64,000 nucleotides of DNA from Prostheceraeus crozeri (Eukaryota; Platyhelminthes; Polycladida; Euryleptidae). Shown one piece after another: positions 1 through 8,900 of this stretch. The stretch covers positions 62,001-126,000 of the forward strand of contig CAJQUW010000909.1 of the NCBI GenBank assembly GCA_907163375.1. Direction: 5' to 3'. Below the pieces are notes generated by a model. That model saw only the letters and a program-made list of their open reading frames with translations, was not told the origin of the DNA and made no database searches. A program made the translations under genes and the position numbers. Numbering within the stretch: position 1 is the stretch's first letter; every line of letters begins with the position of its first letter.

Positions 1-1
1 T

Positions 2-646
2 AAACTTAATGACAAATCATTAAACGAAAAATTATTAAAACTTGATAAAAAGGATAGAGAGCTAGAAGCAGATATAGCAAAACTTTTTAAAAAGATTTCT
101 GAACAATCAAAAATTTTAATATTACTTTCTTTAAATTTAAAATCTGCTGTAATTAAAAATAAACATCAGATAAAAATGTTAAAAGAACAATTAGAAGATG
201 AAATAGAAAAACTACCTGAAAGAATTAAAAAAAATTTAAAGCAGTTACAAACTACATTCCAAAAAAGTGTTGATGAATTGAGTTCTAAAATTACTCAACA
301 AATGAAAAAGATGAATAGAATAATAAATGAAGTAAACTCACTTAATGAAAAAGTTGATAAAATGAAAACTCTTAAAATCAATTTAGAAAATGAATTAAAG
401 AAAAATTTACAAGAAAACTCTAAAGAAAATAAAGAACAGTTAGATTCTGTTAAAAGACAATTAGATGTTCTTAAAATTAAGTTAAATGCACTTAAAACGG
501 CGTTGAAGATGAATCAGGTGAAAATGCAAGTTAATAGAAAAGAAATTAAAGTACATCACACGCTGCTTGACGCAATAGATAAAGTGCAACAGTCAATTAA
601 TAAAGTTATCTCGAAGTTGTTGTCCATTCACAAACGTAAATCTTAA
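2..646 (+). CDS. Coiled-coil protein of the Polinton, 5' end outside window
   Basis: The reading frame is open from base 2 to the stop at 644-646, so the gene very probably starts left of the window; the ATG at 176 is only an internal methionine. The visible ~214 codons encode a Lys/Glu/Leu/Asn-rich protein with near-continuous heptad-like hydrophobic spacing, predicted almost entirely as coiled coil, with no Cys/His motif, signal peptide or membrane segment. It lies 42 bp upstream of the next small ORF on the same strand, so it is probably part of the virion-protein cluster. Polinton-like elements often carry such proteins, but I do not recognise a family. A fibre-like or scaffold role would be guesswork. 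Confidence 0.6.
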   Translation, partial: KLNDKSLNEKLLKLDKKDRELEADIAKLFKKISEQSKILILLSLNLKSAVIKNKHQIKMLKEQLEDEIEKLPERIKKNLKQLQTTFQKSVDELSSKITQQMKKMNRIINEVNSLNEKVDKMKTLKINLENELKKNLQENSKENKEQLDSVKRQLDVLKIKLNALKTALKMNQVKMQVNRKEIKVHHTLLDAIDKVQQSINKVISKLLSIHKRKS

Positions 647-688
647 CACGTAGATATTTTTCCCAAAAGTCAAATTTAATCCTAAAAA

Positions 689-1231
689 ATGCCTATAATT
701 TATAAACACAATCTTAAACATTTTGCATCAAATAATAAAATTGCTCATGAACCATCTCAGAAACCTGTGTACCATTATGATAGTGTAAAAACTGTCGGAA
801 CACAAAAGTTCCTAGAAAAGACGTTCCAAAAAGAAGGAGCTGGGATCTTCTCTGGTATTGGTAGTATCGTTAACTTAATTAAAAATAATAAAGATTTGAT
901 TACATCTGCTGCAAAAGGAGCAGCTGCTATAGGTAGTACAGCTAGTGCAATATCAAATGCTGTCAAGTCTCAAAACGAATTAAAACAACTAGAGGCTATT
1001 CGTAAACTTAGGAATGATTCCGAAGAACTAAAAAAATTAAAAAAACTTTCAGATGAAACAAAAAACAAAATTGCTAACATAACTCTGGGGGGTGAAACCT
1101 TGAGGAGCGGAGCTCCGTCTAATAGTAAACATAATGAAAAAACAATTGAAGAAATAAGAGGTAATGGCGTGAGCAGCAACCTTCGGTCTAACCAGCAAAG
1201 CTGTAGCGGAGCTGGTCTAGCAAAATTCTAA
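689..1231 (+). CDS. Small Polinton virion-type protein with Gly/Ala-rich hydrophobic segment
   Basis: 180 residues. The N-terminal ~45 residues are polar. Residues ~50-92 form a Gly/Ala/Ile/Ser-rich stretch (GAGIFSGIGSIVNLI, then AAKGAAAIGSTASAISNAV) that could insert into or disrupt membranes, followed by a short Lys/Leu-rich helix. Comparable small proteins in Polintons/adintoviruses are considered minor virion or core proteins processed by the adenain-like protease, but no clear cleavage consensus is visible. The 3' part (from ~1087) is richer in G and contains a perfect GGAGC-GGA-GCTCC hairpin at 1104-1116, unlike the A-rich 5' part, so the C-terminus may have been extended by an inserted palindromic repeat. 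Function is unassigned; the ORF itself is convincing from context. Confidence 0.55.
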   Translation: MPIIYKHNLKHFASNNKIAHEPSQKPVYHYDSVKTVGTQKFLEKTFQKEGAGIFSGIGSIVNLIKNNKDLITSAAKGAAAIGSTASAISNAVKSQNELKQLEAIRKLRNDSEELKKLKKLSDETKNKIANITLGGETLRSGAPSNSKHNEKTIEEIRGNGVSSNLRSNQQSCSGAGLAKF

Positions 1232-1359
1232 AATATATTTTTTAGTAAAATTATTTTTTTGTAAAATTTTTTTTAGTGAAATTATTTAAGTAAAATTATT
1301 TTAGCAGAATTTTTTCTGTCTGTGAGAAAAAACAAAAAGTCAAATTATTTTTTATAAAA
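1232..1359. repeat. AT-rich intergenic degenerate repeat
   Basis: Between the small ORF and the capsid gene lies a run of AT-rich near-repeats of the type GTAAAATTATTTTTT (about four imperfect copies from ~1240 to 1310), then a short spacer to the capsid ATG. No gene is seen. The composition resembles the repeat block at 2700-2900 upstream of another gene of the same element. Confidence 0.5.
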
Positions 1360-2693
1360 ATGTCTTCGCTTATCGAAAATAAATTTAGATTAGACGATCC
1401 TCCGTTCGTCAGTTATAATCAAAAAAAGAATGACTATATAAGAATTGCTATGAATCCCGGATCTTCCAGTAGAGTAAATACTGGAGGAGATTTAATTTTT
1501 GAAGTTGATAATCAGCAGAGTTATTTATATCTACCTGATTCATTTTTACACTGTGAATATTCTTTGTATAGTGATGCCAATTTTACAACACCATTACCAG
1601 AAACCGATAATATTGCACTAGAGAATAATTTCTTTCCAAGATTATTTACACAAATGCGTTTAGATGTTGCAACTCAAAATATAGAAACAATAAGTGATTC
1701 TCCAGGTGTAATTGATACAATGCTTAGATTTGTAACAATTGGTGAAAATAATAAAAAGTATGAAATCGAAGGTTGGTTTCCTGATACTAATGATGGTATA
1801 ATTATTGATGATTTAACTCACGCTGGAACAGATGCAGCAGGAATTGCGAAAGATGTAGAAAATATTGCAAAACATTTAAATAAAACAAATAATGATGCAT
1901 ATAAAGAAAGACGTGAATGTAACAAAAAAGTAAACAGACAGTAAATTGGTCATTGTCTCCATTATTCGGATATTTAGATTATGATAAAATATCATATCAA
2001 TTAAAATTTAAATTAATAATTCATCGTACAGCAAATAATGAATTAATCTTTTTTGGTAAGACTGGGAAAAAAGCATATTTAAAAATTGATAGACTTGAAT
2101 GGTGGATTAAGCATATTACTCCTAGTTTAGAGGTTGAAACAGCTATTGCAAAAAGATTAAATACTAACAAACCAATTCCAGTAAATTTTCTAAAGCGTAC
2201 TGCTAGTTCAGTAACTTTTTCCGAACAAAGATTTAACTGGCATTTTACTAGAACTGCGAATACTCCAAGATATTTATTACTAACATTTCAAAGAAATAAT
2301 TCTCCAAGTTTTGATAAGAACAACAATATTTTTCATATTAATACAATTCGAAGTTTACAAGTTTCATTAAATCAAACCCGATATCCAATTGATCCATTAA
2401 GATTCGATGATACCAATAATCAATTTATGGAAGGATATGATTCTTATCGAAATCTTTGTACAGAATTTGGAGTTGAACCACAATTAACTCCTGGAGATTG
2501 GAGACATTTATATCCAATTTTCTGTTTCGATTTAAGTGCACAATCTGAAGATATTATTAAAAATGGTTGTGATGTAACAATTAATATTGAAAAGAAAGAT
2601 TCCACAACTTCATTGATGGCTTATGGTTTATTGCTAGAAGATGTAAAATATTCTATTGAAATTCTTAATGGGAAGATGACTAGAATAAATTAA
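1360..2693 (+). pseudogene. Polinton double jelly-roll major capsid protein, split by a frameshift
   Basis: Two adjacent open frames (1360-1944, 194 codons; 1953-2693, 246 codons) look like the halves of one Polinton capsid protein of the family annotated in animals as F54H12.2-like. Visible family-like features include the NNFFPRLF motif in the first half, and in the second half the YPIDPLRF segment and the YPIFCFDLSAQ segment near the end. The halves are in different frames. The break sits at an A-run around 1925-1932, followed by a stop at 1942-1944, which fits a one-base indel. No other damage is seen, so it may be a recent mutation or an assembly error. Structural role: icosahedral shell trimer. 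The neighbours are the other virion-type ORFs on the same strand. Confidence 0.7.
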
Positions 2694-2696
2694 TTA

Positions 2697-2905
2697 AAAT
2701 TTTTTCATAACTAGAATAGATTAAAAATTCTTAACTTAAAAATTTTTCATAACTAGAATAGATTAAAAATTTTGGTAACTTAAAATTTTTTAGTAACTTG
2801 AAATTTTTTAATAACTAGAATAGATTAAAATTTTTTGTTAACTTGAAATTTTTTCATAACTAGAATAGATTTAAATTTTTGATAACTTAAAATTTTTTTA
2901 TTAAA
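2697..2905. repeat. AT-rich tandem repeat between capsid gene and next ORF
   Basis: About four imperfect copies of a unit containing CATAACTAGAATAGATT followed by AAATTTTT and TAACTTAAAATTTTTT. Copies of the ACTAGAATAGATT core start near 2706, 2748, 2811 and 2855. The block fills the gap between the capsid stop and the ATG at 2907, so it may hold the promoter or 5' leader of the next gene. No coding potential. Confidence 0.75.
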
Positions 2906-2906
2906 A

Positions 2907-3392
2907 ATGTCGCAAGCGAAAAGTAATATTAATAATAAAACTGTTGAATTAAAATTACGTAATATTGTTGACAAAAATACCCCTAAAACTATTACGATTA
3001 ACAAAAAAAAGTATTACATAAGTAAACCAATGATAGAGAATATTCAATTACAAGAAGAAAAGAATGGCGGGATTCTCCCATTAATTCCACTAATAATAGG
3101 AGGCATAGCTGCAGCAGGAAGTGTTGCAGGTGGGACAGCTGGTATTGTCCAAGCAGTAAATAAAAATAAATCAGAGAAAGCAGCATTAGAAGAACAAAAA
3201 CGACATAATAGAGAGTTAGAGAAAGTTGCTAGGGGTGAAGGAGTAGTAGATAATTTTATTAGTAAATTAAAATTAGTTGATGAAGGAAAACGAGTTCTTA
3301 AAAATATTCTCCACAATGTTGATGATTTAATTGAAATTAAAGAAACTAAAGATGGTTCTGGAATATATCTAAGTCCTAGTATGATTCGGTAA
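2907..3392 (+). CDS. Small Polinton virion-type protein with hydrophobic Gly-rich segment
   Basis: 161 residues. The polar, Lys/Asn-rich N-terminus is followed at residues ~53-84 by a strongly hydrophobic Gly/Ala/Ile segment (GGILPLIPLIIGGIAAAG, then VAGGTAGIVQAV), then a charged helical tail and a C-terminal GSGIYLSP motif. This layout is common in minor virion/core proteins of Polintons and adintoviruses and loosely recalls adenoviral membrane-active proteins. The gene follows the capsid gene on the same strand and is followed by a 13-bp perfect hairpin (3401-3413) before the PLA2-integrase gene. Exact function is unassigned; membrane interaction is an inference from the hydrophobic segment. 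Confidence 0.6.
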   Translation: MSQAKSNINNKTVELKLRNIVDKNTPKTITINKKKYYISKPMIENIQLQEEKNGGILPLIPLIIGGIAAAGSVAGGTAGIVQAVNKNKSEKAALEEQKRHNRELEKVARGEGVVDNFISKLKLVDEGKRVLKNILHNVDDLIEIKETKDGSGIYLSPSMIR

Positions 3393-3400
3393 TAACCTCA

Positions 3401-3413
3401 GGACCTTTGGTCC
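3401..3413. other. Perfect intergenic hairpin GGACC-TTT-GGTCC
   Basis: A 5-bp GC-rich stem with a 3-base loop between the stop of the preceding ORF (3392) and the PLA2-integrase ATG (3445). It could act in transcript 3'-end formation, but the role is not shown. Similar mini-hairpins occur at 1104, 5516, 5596 and 5612. Confidence 0.5.
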
Positions 3414-3444
3414 ATAAGGTAAAACATTTATTTTATCTTTTAAA

Positions 3445-4749
3445 ATGAATTCTACAAATTCCGAAAATTTAACTAAATTAAAAATTTCTAATTTAGATTT
3501 ATTGAATTATCTATTAAACAAAAATAAAAACTCACATTGTCAGGATATTGGAGGTGACAAGAACAAAGTTCCATACCACTTCGGTGGTGATATACAAAAA
3601 ACATTAGAAAACTTTCCTGGATTTATTTGGAGTAAATATTCGAAAGAAAAACATCTTCCTGGTCATTCATATACTGGTCCAGGAACTCGATTAGATATAA
3701 GACTAGATGAGAATAATAATCCGAAACCAGGTGAAGAACCAATAAATAGAGTAGATGCCGCAGCTTACAGGCATGATTTAGCTTATCGAAATCATGATCT
3801 AAGTTCTCGACATGCAGCTGATAAGAAGATGATTCAAGAATTAGATAGTATTCAGAATCCTACATTTAGAGAAAAAATTGAAAGAATGTTTGTTAAAAAA
3901 GCTTTACAAGCTAAAATATTATTCGGTCAGGGTTTAAATGAAAATCATAATTTAGACGTTTATGCGTCTGAAATCCACAAGGAATATAGAAGACCTAAAT
4001 ATTTATTGAAAGTAAAAGTATTTAATAAAGATGATATTTGGAGTGCTGATCTTATTCATATGCCGAATGAAAGGGACTACAAATACGCATTGACCGTTAT
4101 AGATTTATATACACGATACGCTTGGGTAAAGCCTTTAAAAAATAAAAGTGGTCTATCAGTTAAATATGCGTTTGAAGGAATCTTTAAAGAAAGTAATAGA
4201 AAGCCAAGGAAATTGTTTGTTGATAAAGGATCGGAATTTTATAACCGAAACGTTCAGCCACTATTTGAAATTGTTTATTCAACTGAAAATGCAGGAAAAG
4301 CTGTAGTGATAGAAAGATTCAATCGGACGTTAAAAAATATAATTTTCAAAAAATTTACTCAGCAAGGAAATCAGAAATGGTTGAAGATATTACCAGGAGT
4401 TGTAGAAGAGTACAATAATAAAGTTCATTCTGGTATTGAAGAAACCCCAAAGAATGCTTCTGACGACCCTGATTTGATACGAAAGAAAATATTCGAGAAT
4501 AATAATTTGAATGAGAGTAATCCGAATTTGCAGAAACTTAAGCCGAAATTTAAAATTGGAGATAGAGTTAGAATATTTAAATATAAGAATAAATTTGAAA
4601 AAGGCTTCGTCGGATACTGGACTAAAGAAATATTTGAAGTTTCTAAAATAAATCAAAGTTATCCGATTACTTATGAAATTAAAGATTTAGATAATGAGGA
4701 TATCAGAGGTCGTTTTTATCAAAATGAATTACAGAAAACAGAGCTTTAA
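3445..4749 (+). CDS. Parvovirus-type phospholipase A2 fused to Polinton integrase
   Basis: 434 residues in one uninterrupted frame. Residues ~70-130 carry PLA2 signatures: the calcium loop YTGPGTRLD (76-84), the catalytic dyad in DAAAYRHDLAY (H110, D111), and a later Asp in HAADKKM (D126). Parvoviral VP1 uses this domain to breach endosomal membranes. From ~172 comes the retroviral-type integrase: first Asp in IWSADLIHM (D202), second in VDKGSEF (D260), Glu in VVIERFNRTLK (E290), then a C-terminal SH3/chromo-like segment with FKIGDRVRIF near 370. The D260-E290 gap is shorter than the usual ~35 residues, so activity is uncertain. No N-terminal HHCC zinc domain is obvious. The gene converges with the protease gene; stops are 34 bp apart. 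Similar PLA2-integrase arrangements occur in predicted animal proteins. Confidence 0.85.
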   Translation: MNSTNSENLTKLKISNLDLLNYLLNKNKNSHCQDIGGDKNKVPYHFGGDIQKTLENFPGFIWSKYSKEKHLPGHSYTGPGTRLDIRLDENNNPKPGEEPINRVDAAAYRHDLAYRNHDLSSRHAADKKMIQELDSIQNPTFREKIERMFVKKALQAKILFGQGLNENHNLDVYASEIHKEYRRPKYLLKVKVFNKDDIWSADLIHMPNERDYKYALTVIDLYTRYAWVKPLKNKSGLSVKYAFEGIFKESNRKPRKLFVDKGSEFYNRNVQPLFEIVYSTENAGKAVVIERFNRTLKNIIFKKFTQQGNQKWLKILPGVVEEYNNKVHSGIEETPKNASDDPDLIRKKIFENNNLNESNPNLQKLKPKFKIGDRVRIFKYKNKFEKGFVGYWTKEIFEVSKINQSYPITYEIKDLDNEDIRGRFYQNELQKTEL

Positions 4750-4783
4750 CCTTTAGGTGGCGCTTTAGCTAGCTTCGCTTGAG

Positions 4784-5245
4784 TTATAGATTGTTTAACT
4801 CTAACATAATATCTAGAAATGATACTCCTTTTTGTAATTTGTACAAAACGTATAAACATAATTGTCCACAATAAGTAGTTCCCGGTTTTTGAATTTGAAA
4901 CGTATTATAAATTCCATTGCCAAGTATTTCTGTTACTTCATTCGTAGGTGGAAGTCCGTATGAGTCAAAATAATAATTTGAACAGTTTATATTTCTTTGT
5001 CCTGCTGACCAATGTACGCCTTTTTCATCTGACGTATGGAGATTGGTTACGAAATTTACAGTTATTGATGGAACTTTGTTCCGGGAACTGAAGGTTCCTG
5101 TTGGCTTATTTTTTAGGAATTGTAATTCGTCTCTCATTAGAGCATGAAAATTCTTTATTCCTAATTCATTTGCGATTTTCTTTAGGTCGAAATTTGTCGT
5201 AGTTTGCGTTCCATATAATTTAAAAAACTTATTTATGTTGCTCAT
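4784..5245 (-). CDS. Adenain-like cysteine protease of the Polinton
   Basis: 153 residues with the adenovirus/Ulp1-type catalytic layout: His in GVHWSA (H78), Asp in YYFDSYG (D94), Gln seven residues before the Cys (Q119), and the nucleophile in TTYCGQLC (C126). The family matures virion proteins in adenoviruses and is a hallmark Polinton gene. It is somewhat shorter than adenoviral protease (about 200 residues) but has all four active-site positions and no internal break. It is convergent with the PLA2-integrase gene. The ATG at 5245-5243 is chosen because it begins the conserved domain with little room upstream before the repeat-rich end of the element. Confidence 0.85.
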   Translation of the reverse strand: MSNINKFFKLYGTQTTTNFDLKKIANELGIKNFHALMRDELQFLKNKPTGTFSSRNKVPSITVNFVTNLHTSDEKGVHWSAGQRNINCSNYYFDSYGLPPTNEVTEILGNGIYNTFQIQKPGTTYCGQLCLYVLYKLQKGVSFLDIMLELNNL

Positions 5246-5399
5246 TTTATAATAAAAAAATTTCTTAAGGGACCCCTAGAAGACAGAATGGAGGGGGTAG
5301 CAGAACTACGTTCATATGATATTGAAGGATATATTCTTGCTGTTTCTTCCACTTTTGTTTCTTCCACTTTTAAAGAAATATTTTTAGACACATGATATA

Positions 5400-5948
5400 T
5401 TTTAAAAACCTGAAAGATGGATAAAATTCATGAATTTGAAATTCTCAACTTTTATGATTTTTGGTGTCCTTGAACGGTCATGATTTAAGCAATGAAAATC
5501 GAACCGAAGGTTTTAGGGCTTCGCCCGATTGTAATTCTCAAATTTTGAGATTTTGAAAAATTTGAAAATTGGGTATTTTTAAAAACGCCCAAATCGGAGC
5601 GAAGCTCCTCTGGCTTTAGCCGATTTATGAATTTAGGTCTTCATAACCTGAAAAAGGGTTCAAATTCATGAATTTATGTCGTTTTTAAAAATACCATTTT
5701 TTGAAAAAATGGTACTTTTTGAATGGACTAAATTCATGTATTTAGGTCTTAAAAACCTGAAAAAGGGTTCAAATTCATGAATTTATGTCGTTTTTAAAGA
5801 TACCAATTTTTTTGATTTTATGGTGTCCTGGAACGGTCTAAATTCATGTATTTAGGTCTTAAAAACCTGAAAAAGGGTCTAAATTCATGAATTTATGTCG
5901 TTTTTAAAGATACTATTTTTTTTGAATTTTAGGTGTCCTGGAACGGTC
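5400..5948. repeat. ~110-bp tandem repeats at the Polinton right end
   Basis: Units share TTTAGGTCTTAAAAACCTGA, AAATTCATGAATTTATGTCG and GTGTCCTGGAACGGTC. Three good copies run ~5630-5735, 5736-5845 and 5846-5948; the offset of AATTCATGTA (5731 to 5841) gives 110 bp. A diverged copy lies at ~5400-5479. Between the diverged and good copies is a stretch with nested GC-rich hairpins (5516-5526; 5591-5626). The last copy ends exactly where P-element coding sequence begins, so the array probably belongs to the terminal repeat of the Polinton. 5246-5399 shows nothing recognisable. Confidence 0.75.
5591..5626. other. Nested stem-loops in the Polinton terminal region
   Basis: AAATCGG (5591-5597) pairs with CCGATTT (5620-5626) and encloses GGAGC-GAA-GCTCC (5596-5608) and GGC-TTTA-GCC (5612-5621). 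A further GGGC-TTC-GCCC hairpin lies at 5516-5526. They stand out against the AT-rich background. Confidence 0.55.
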
Positions 5949-8900
5949 TTTTGCCCATTACTAACTTCAGCCACTTTAATTATAGTAAATACACCAAAAC
6001 TAGGTGACATCAGACCACCTCGCTGCTTCCTACAAAAAAATTTTGCGTATGGCAAATGTACTGAATCGGAAAATAAAGCCGCTCGACATACACAGCACGC
6101 AACTCGTTCTTTGATGCTGTTGCTTACAAAACCTGCAACGTAATATAATACATTGAGTCGCCAGTCATCATCCATTTTATGCAAATCCATCATCCAAAGC
6201 GAATAAAGGAATTCCGTGTTTTCATCGTCGGTGGTGATGTTGTTGGATATATTTACAGCTTCTGTTATCGTGGGTTTCCTACATCGAAAATTGAATTCGA
6301 AATTTGAAGAAGAATCCTCGGTCAAAATGTTCGCATTCACTGATGGCGTTATCATATCATTCATTAATATAGTTTTAAAAGCACTCTTAAATTGAGTCAC
6401 AGATGGATTGTTGTTAAAACCCCCCACGTTGCCGCACTTTGCTGAAAAAGATTTCTAGATGGTCTTGAGAAGTAGAGTAGGTTAAAAAATAAGAAAAGTT
6501 GCAGTCATTGAGGAGATGTAGTGCCAGTTGCTTGATTGAGGTTATTGTCACAATAAATCCAATGACAAATGTTCTCCTAAGAGACTTCCACATAGGAACT
6601 AAATCGTTCGTATATAAGTTCCGCAAGTAAATTATTGTATCATCAAAAAATTTCATCCATTCTGCAGAATTAGAGATAGATAATGGAGATTTGATGCCTT
6701 TTTGGTGCGGATTTCGACTATTTAATCGATCGAAAAGTTCGTCTATTATACGCAAAAACTCTGTTGTCTCCTTGCTTCCATCAAAATCAACCATTCCAAT
6801 TTCACGAAGGAAATCGACTGCGTCAGCAACGGATCTACTCAAAGTCTGAGCTGCAAGTCGAACCTGCAATAAAAAAATTATTTAAGTCAATATACCAGCT
6901 GATTAGAAAATTTTTTTCGATCAGTTACCATTATTCCAAATTTTTATTCTCACTGCAATTTTCAAAATATATTATATATTCATACTCACTTTCATTATCG
7001 CACGCTTGTAATGTACATGCTTTACACCTAATTTGTTGGCGAGTACCAATGAGTCATTTCGTTGAAGCTTATGCAGCTGCTCAACATAGAACCATTTTAC
7101 CTTTGAAAAGTTGTCATCATCATCTTTGCGTTTTATTATTTGGTAATCGTGGAGCAAGTTGCGGACCAGTTTTAATAGATGACAAGCGTCAAAAATCCAA
7201 TAAATTTTCTCATCTTGACGAATACAAAAATGAGTCTTTACATTTGTCGGGTCAGTAACAACTCCTAACTTTTCAGCAGCTTTAAAATTGACGGAATTTC
7301 CATCGCAAACAACACATTTGACTAGCGCGCCGACTTCATAACATTTCTTAATAATCGTTTGAATCATGGATGCAAGAACTTCGCCATTCAATTTACAGGT
7401 GAAAAAATATGCAACAGGTAGCTTCAGTCGACGTTTCAGACCAACTAGCTGAAACACCAGGGCATGTTTTGCAATGGAATCTGATTGAGGGCCGTATCCA
7501 TAGTCTTCACCAGCAAGAAAACTTCCACTGAAAAACAACATCCACGCAGTTATTTCAGTCGAATAATGTCACTAATAGTTTTATTATTATTGAAAAAGTT
7601 CATGAAACCAATAAACATCAAAATTCACATTATAAGAGTGATGGAAAAATATAACAAAAATATGAGCATCAAATTTTCGCAAGACATTTTAGAAAACATG
7701 ATGAAATGATAGATATCAATGAATGCGTGAAACCAATAAATAATCATCAAAATGTTCATTAGATCAATTTAGAAAGAATAATGTCAATGAATGCATGAAA
7801 CCAATAAATAATCATCAAAATGTTCATTAGATCAATTTAGAAAGAATAATGTCAATGAATGCATGAAACCAATAAATAATCATCAAAATGTTCACTTACT
7901 TGGTCAAGTCAAAATCTGATCCTCTCTTTATGCTCATTTCATCAAATAATAGACTGAATTCAACGGGTGACATATCCTTTTCAAATTCGTTGGCTAGGAA
8001 ATCAAATGATTGTCTGATCAGTCCTGGCTCGCATTCAAAGTTGGATATCCATTCTCTGATTCGAGACTCATGTGGAAGAGCTAGGATTTTACGGACAAAT
8101 CGATAGGCTGATGGACTGAAAAAATGCAAAGCTATTGCAAACTTGGCCACTTCATTTTGATACCGCCTCCCTTGTTTTCTTTCGTGATTCTTTATCTCAT
8201 TCTTAAATAATGCAAAAGTTAGACCTCCAAATTGTTCGAGTTTTTTATATCCATCGTCGGCAATCATTTTCTTATCATGTAGGACTTTCAACAGGGAACT
8301 TATCGTTTTAGAAGCGCGTCTTATTTTCTGTGATTGACATCTCAGACGCTTGCGTAGAACAATACATTTACATCTGAAAATAATGTAAATACTTTTAGAA
8401 AATGGCATGCCTATGAATTTTGGTTGTTGTTACTTTTGTGCTTAAATACAATAGTTAATTAAGGGGGTGTCATATTCATGTCATTATCAGGTTCAACCAT
8501 TCCGTTCTGTGCTGACATTATGCGTTTTCAATTGCTGACATTAATGACATGTTACAAACTAGCGTTTACTTTTTAGTGTACTCATACAAAGAGATGTGAA
8601 ACACTTACCGATTCACTTGGATTCCTTTCGATTTTGGTTCATTGAGCTTTCTTAGTTCTTCTTTCGTCTCAGGGGCTGAATCCGTAGATAAAGTTTCGTC
8701 GACTTGTGAACTTACAGCATTAAATGAGAGATCAAATGATCGATCCAAAGGTGATCGGCGACGTAGCTTTGCGGGAGTGTTCAGGTAAGATGGGTAGCCT
8801 TTAAAAACTGTGGGTACAGCGTCTTTTTTTAGTATTCTACGCTTTCTTGTGCGGCGATCTTTGTCTTCTTTTTTCTTTCGTGAAGTCAAATCAGCTTTAA

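Larger units (their letters stand above)
1..5948. mobile_element. Polinton/Maverick (adintovirus-like) element, right part
   Basis: Recognised from linked hallmark genes: a double jelly-roll capsid-like protein, a retroviral-type integrase, an adenain-like protease, a parvovirus-type PLA2 domain and small hydrophobic virion-type proteins. This set is typical of Polintons and adintoviruses. The DNA polymerase B and packaging ATPase expected in a full element are not present, so they would lie left of the window. Base composition is more A-rich than the flank. The right end is placed at 5948/5949, where ~110-bp tandem repeats stop (…GGTC/T) and P-element coding sequence begins. Polintons have conserved AG/CT-type termini, long TIRs and 6-bp target duplications; only one end is visible, so TIR and duplication cannot be confirmed here. 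Confidence 0.8.
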
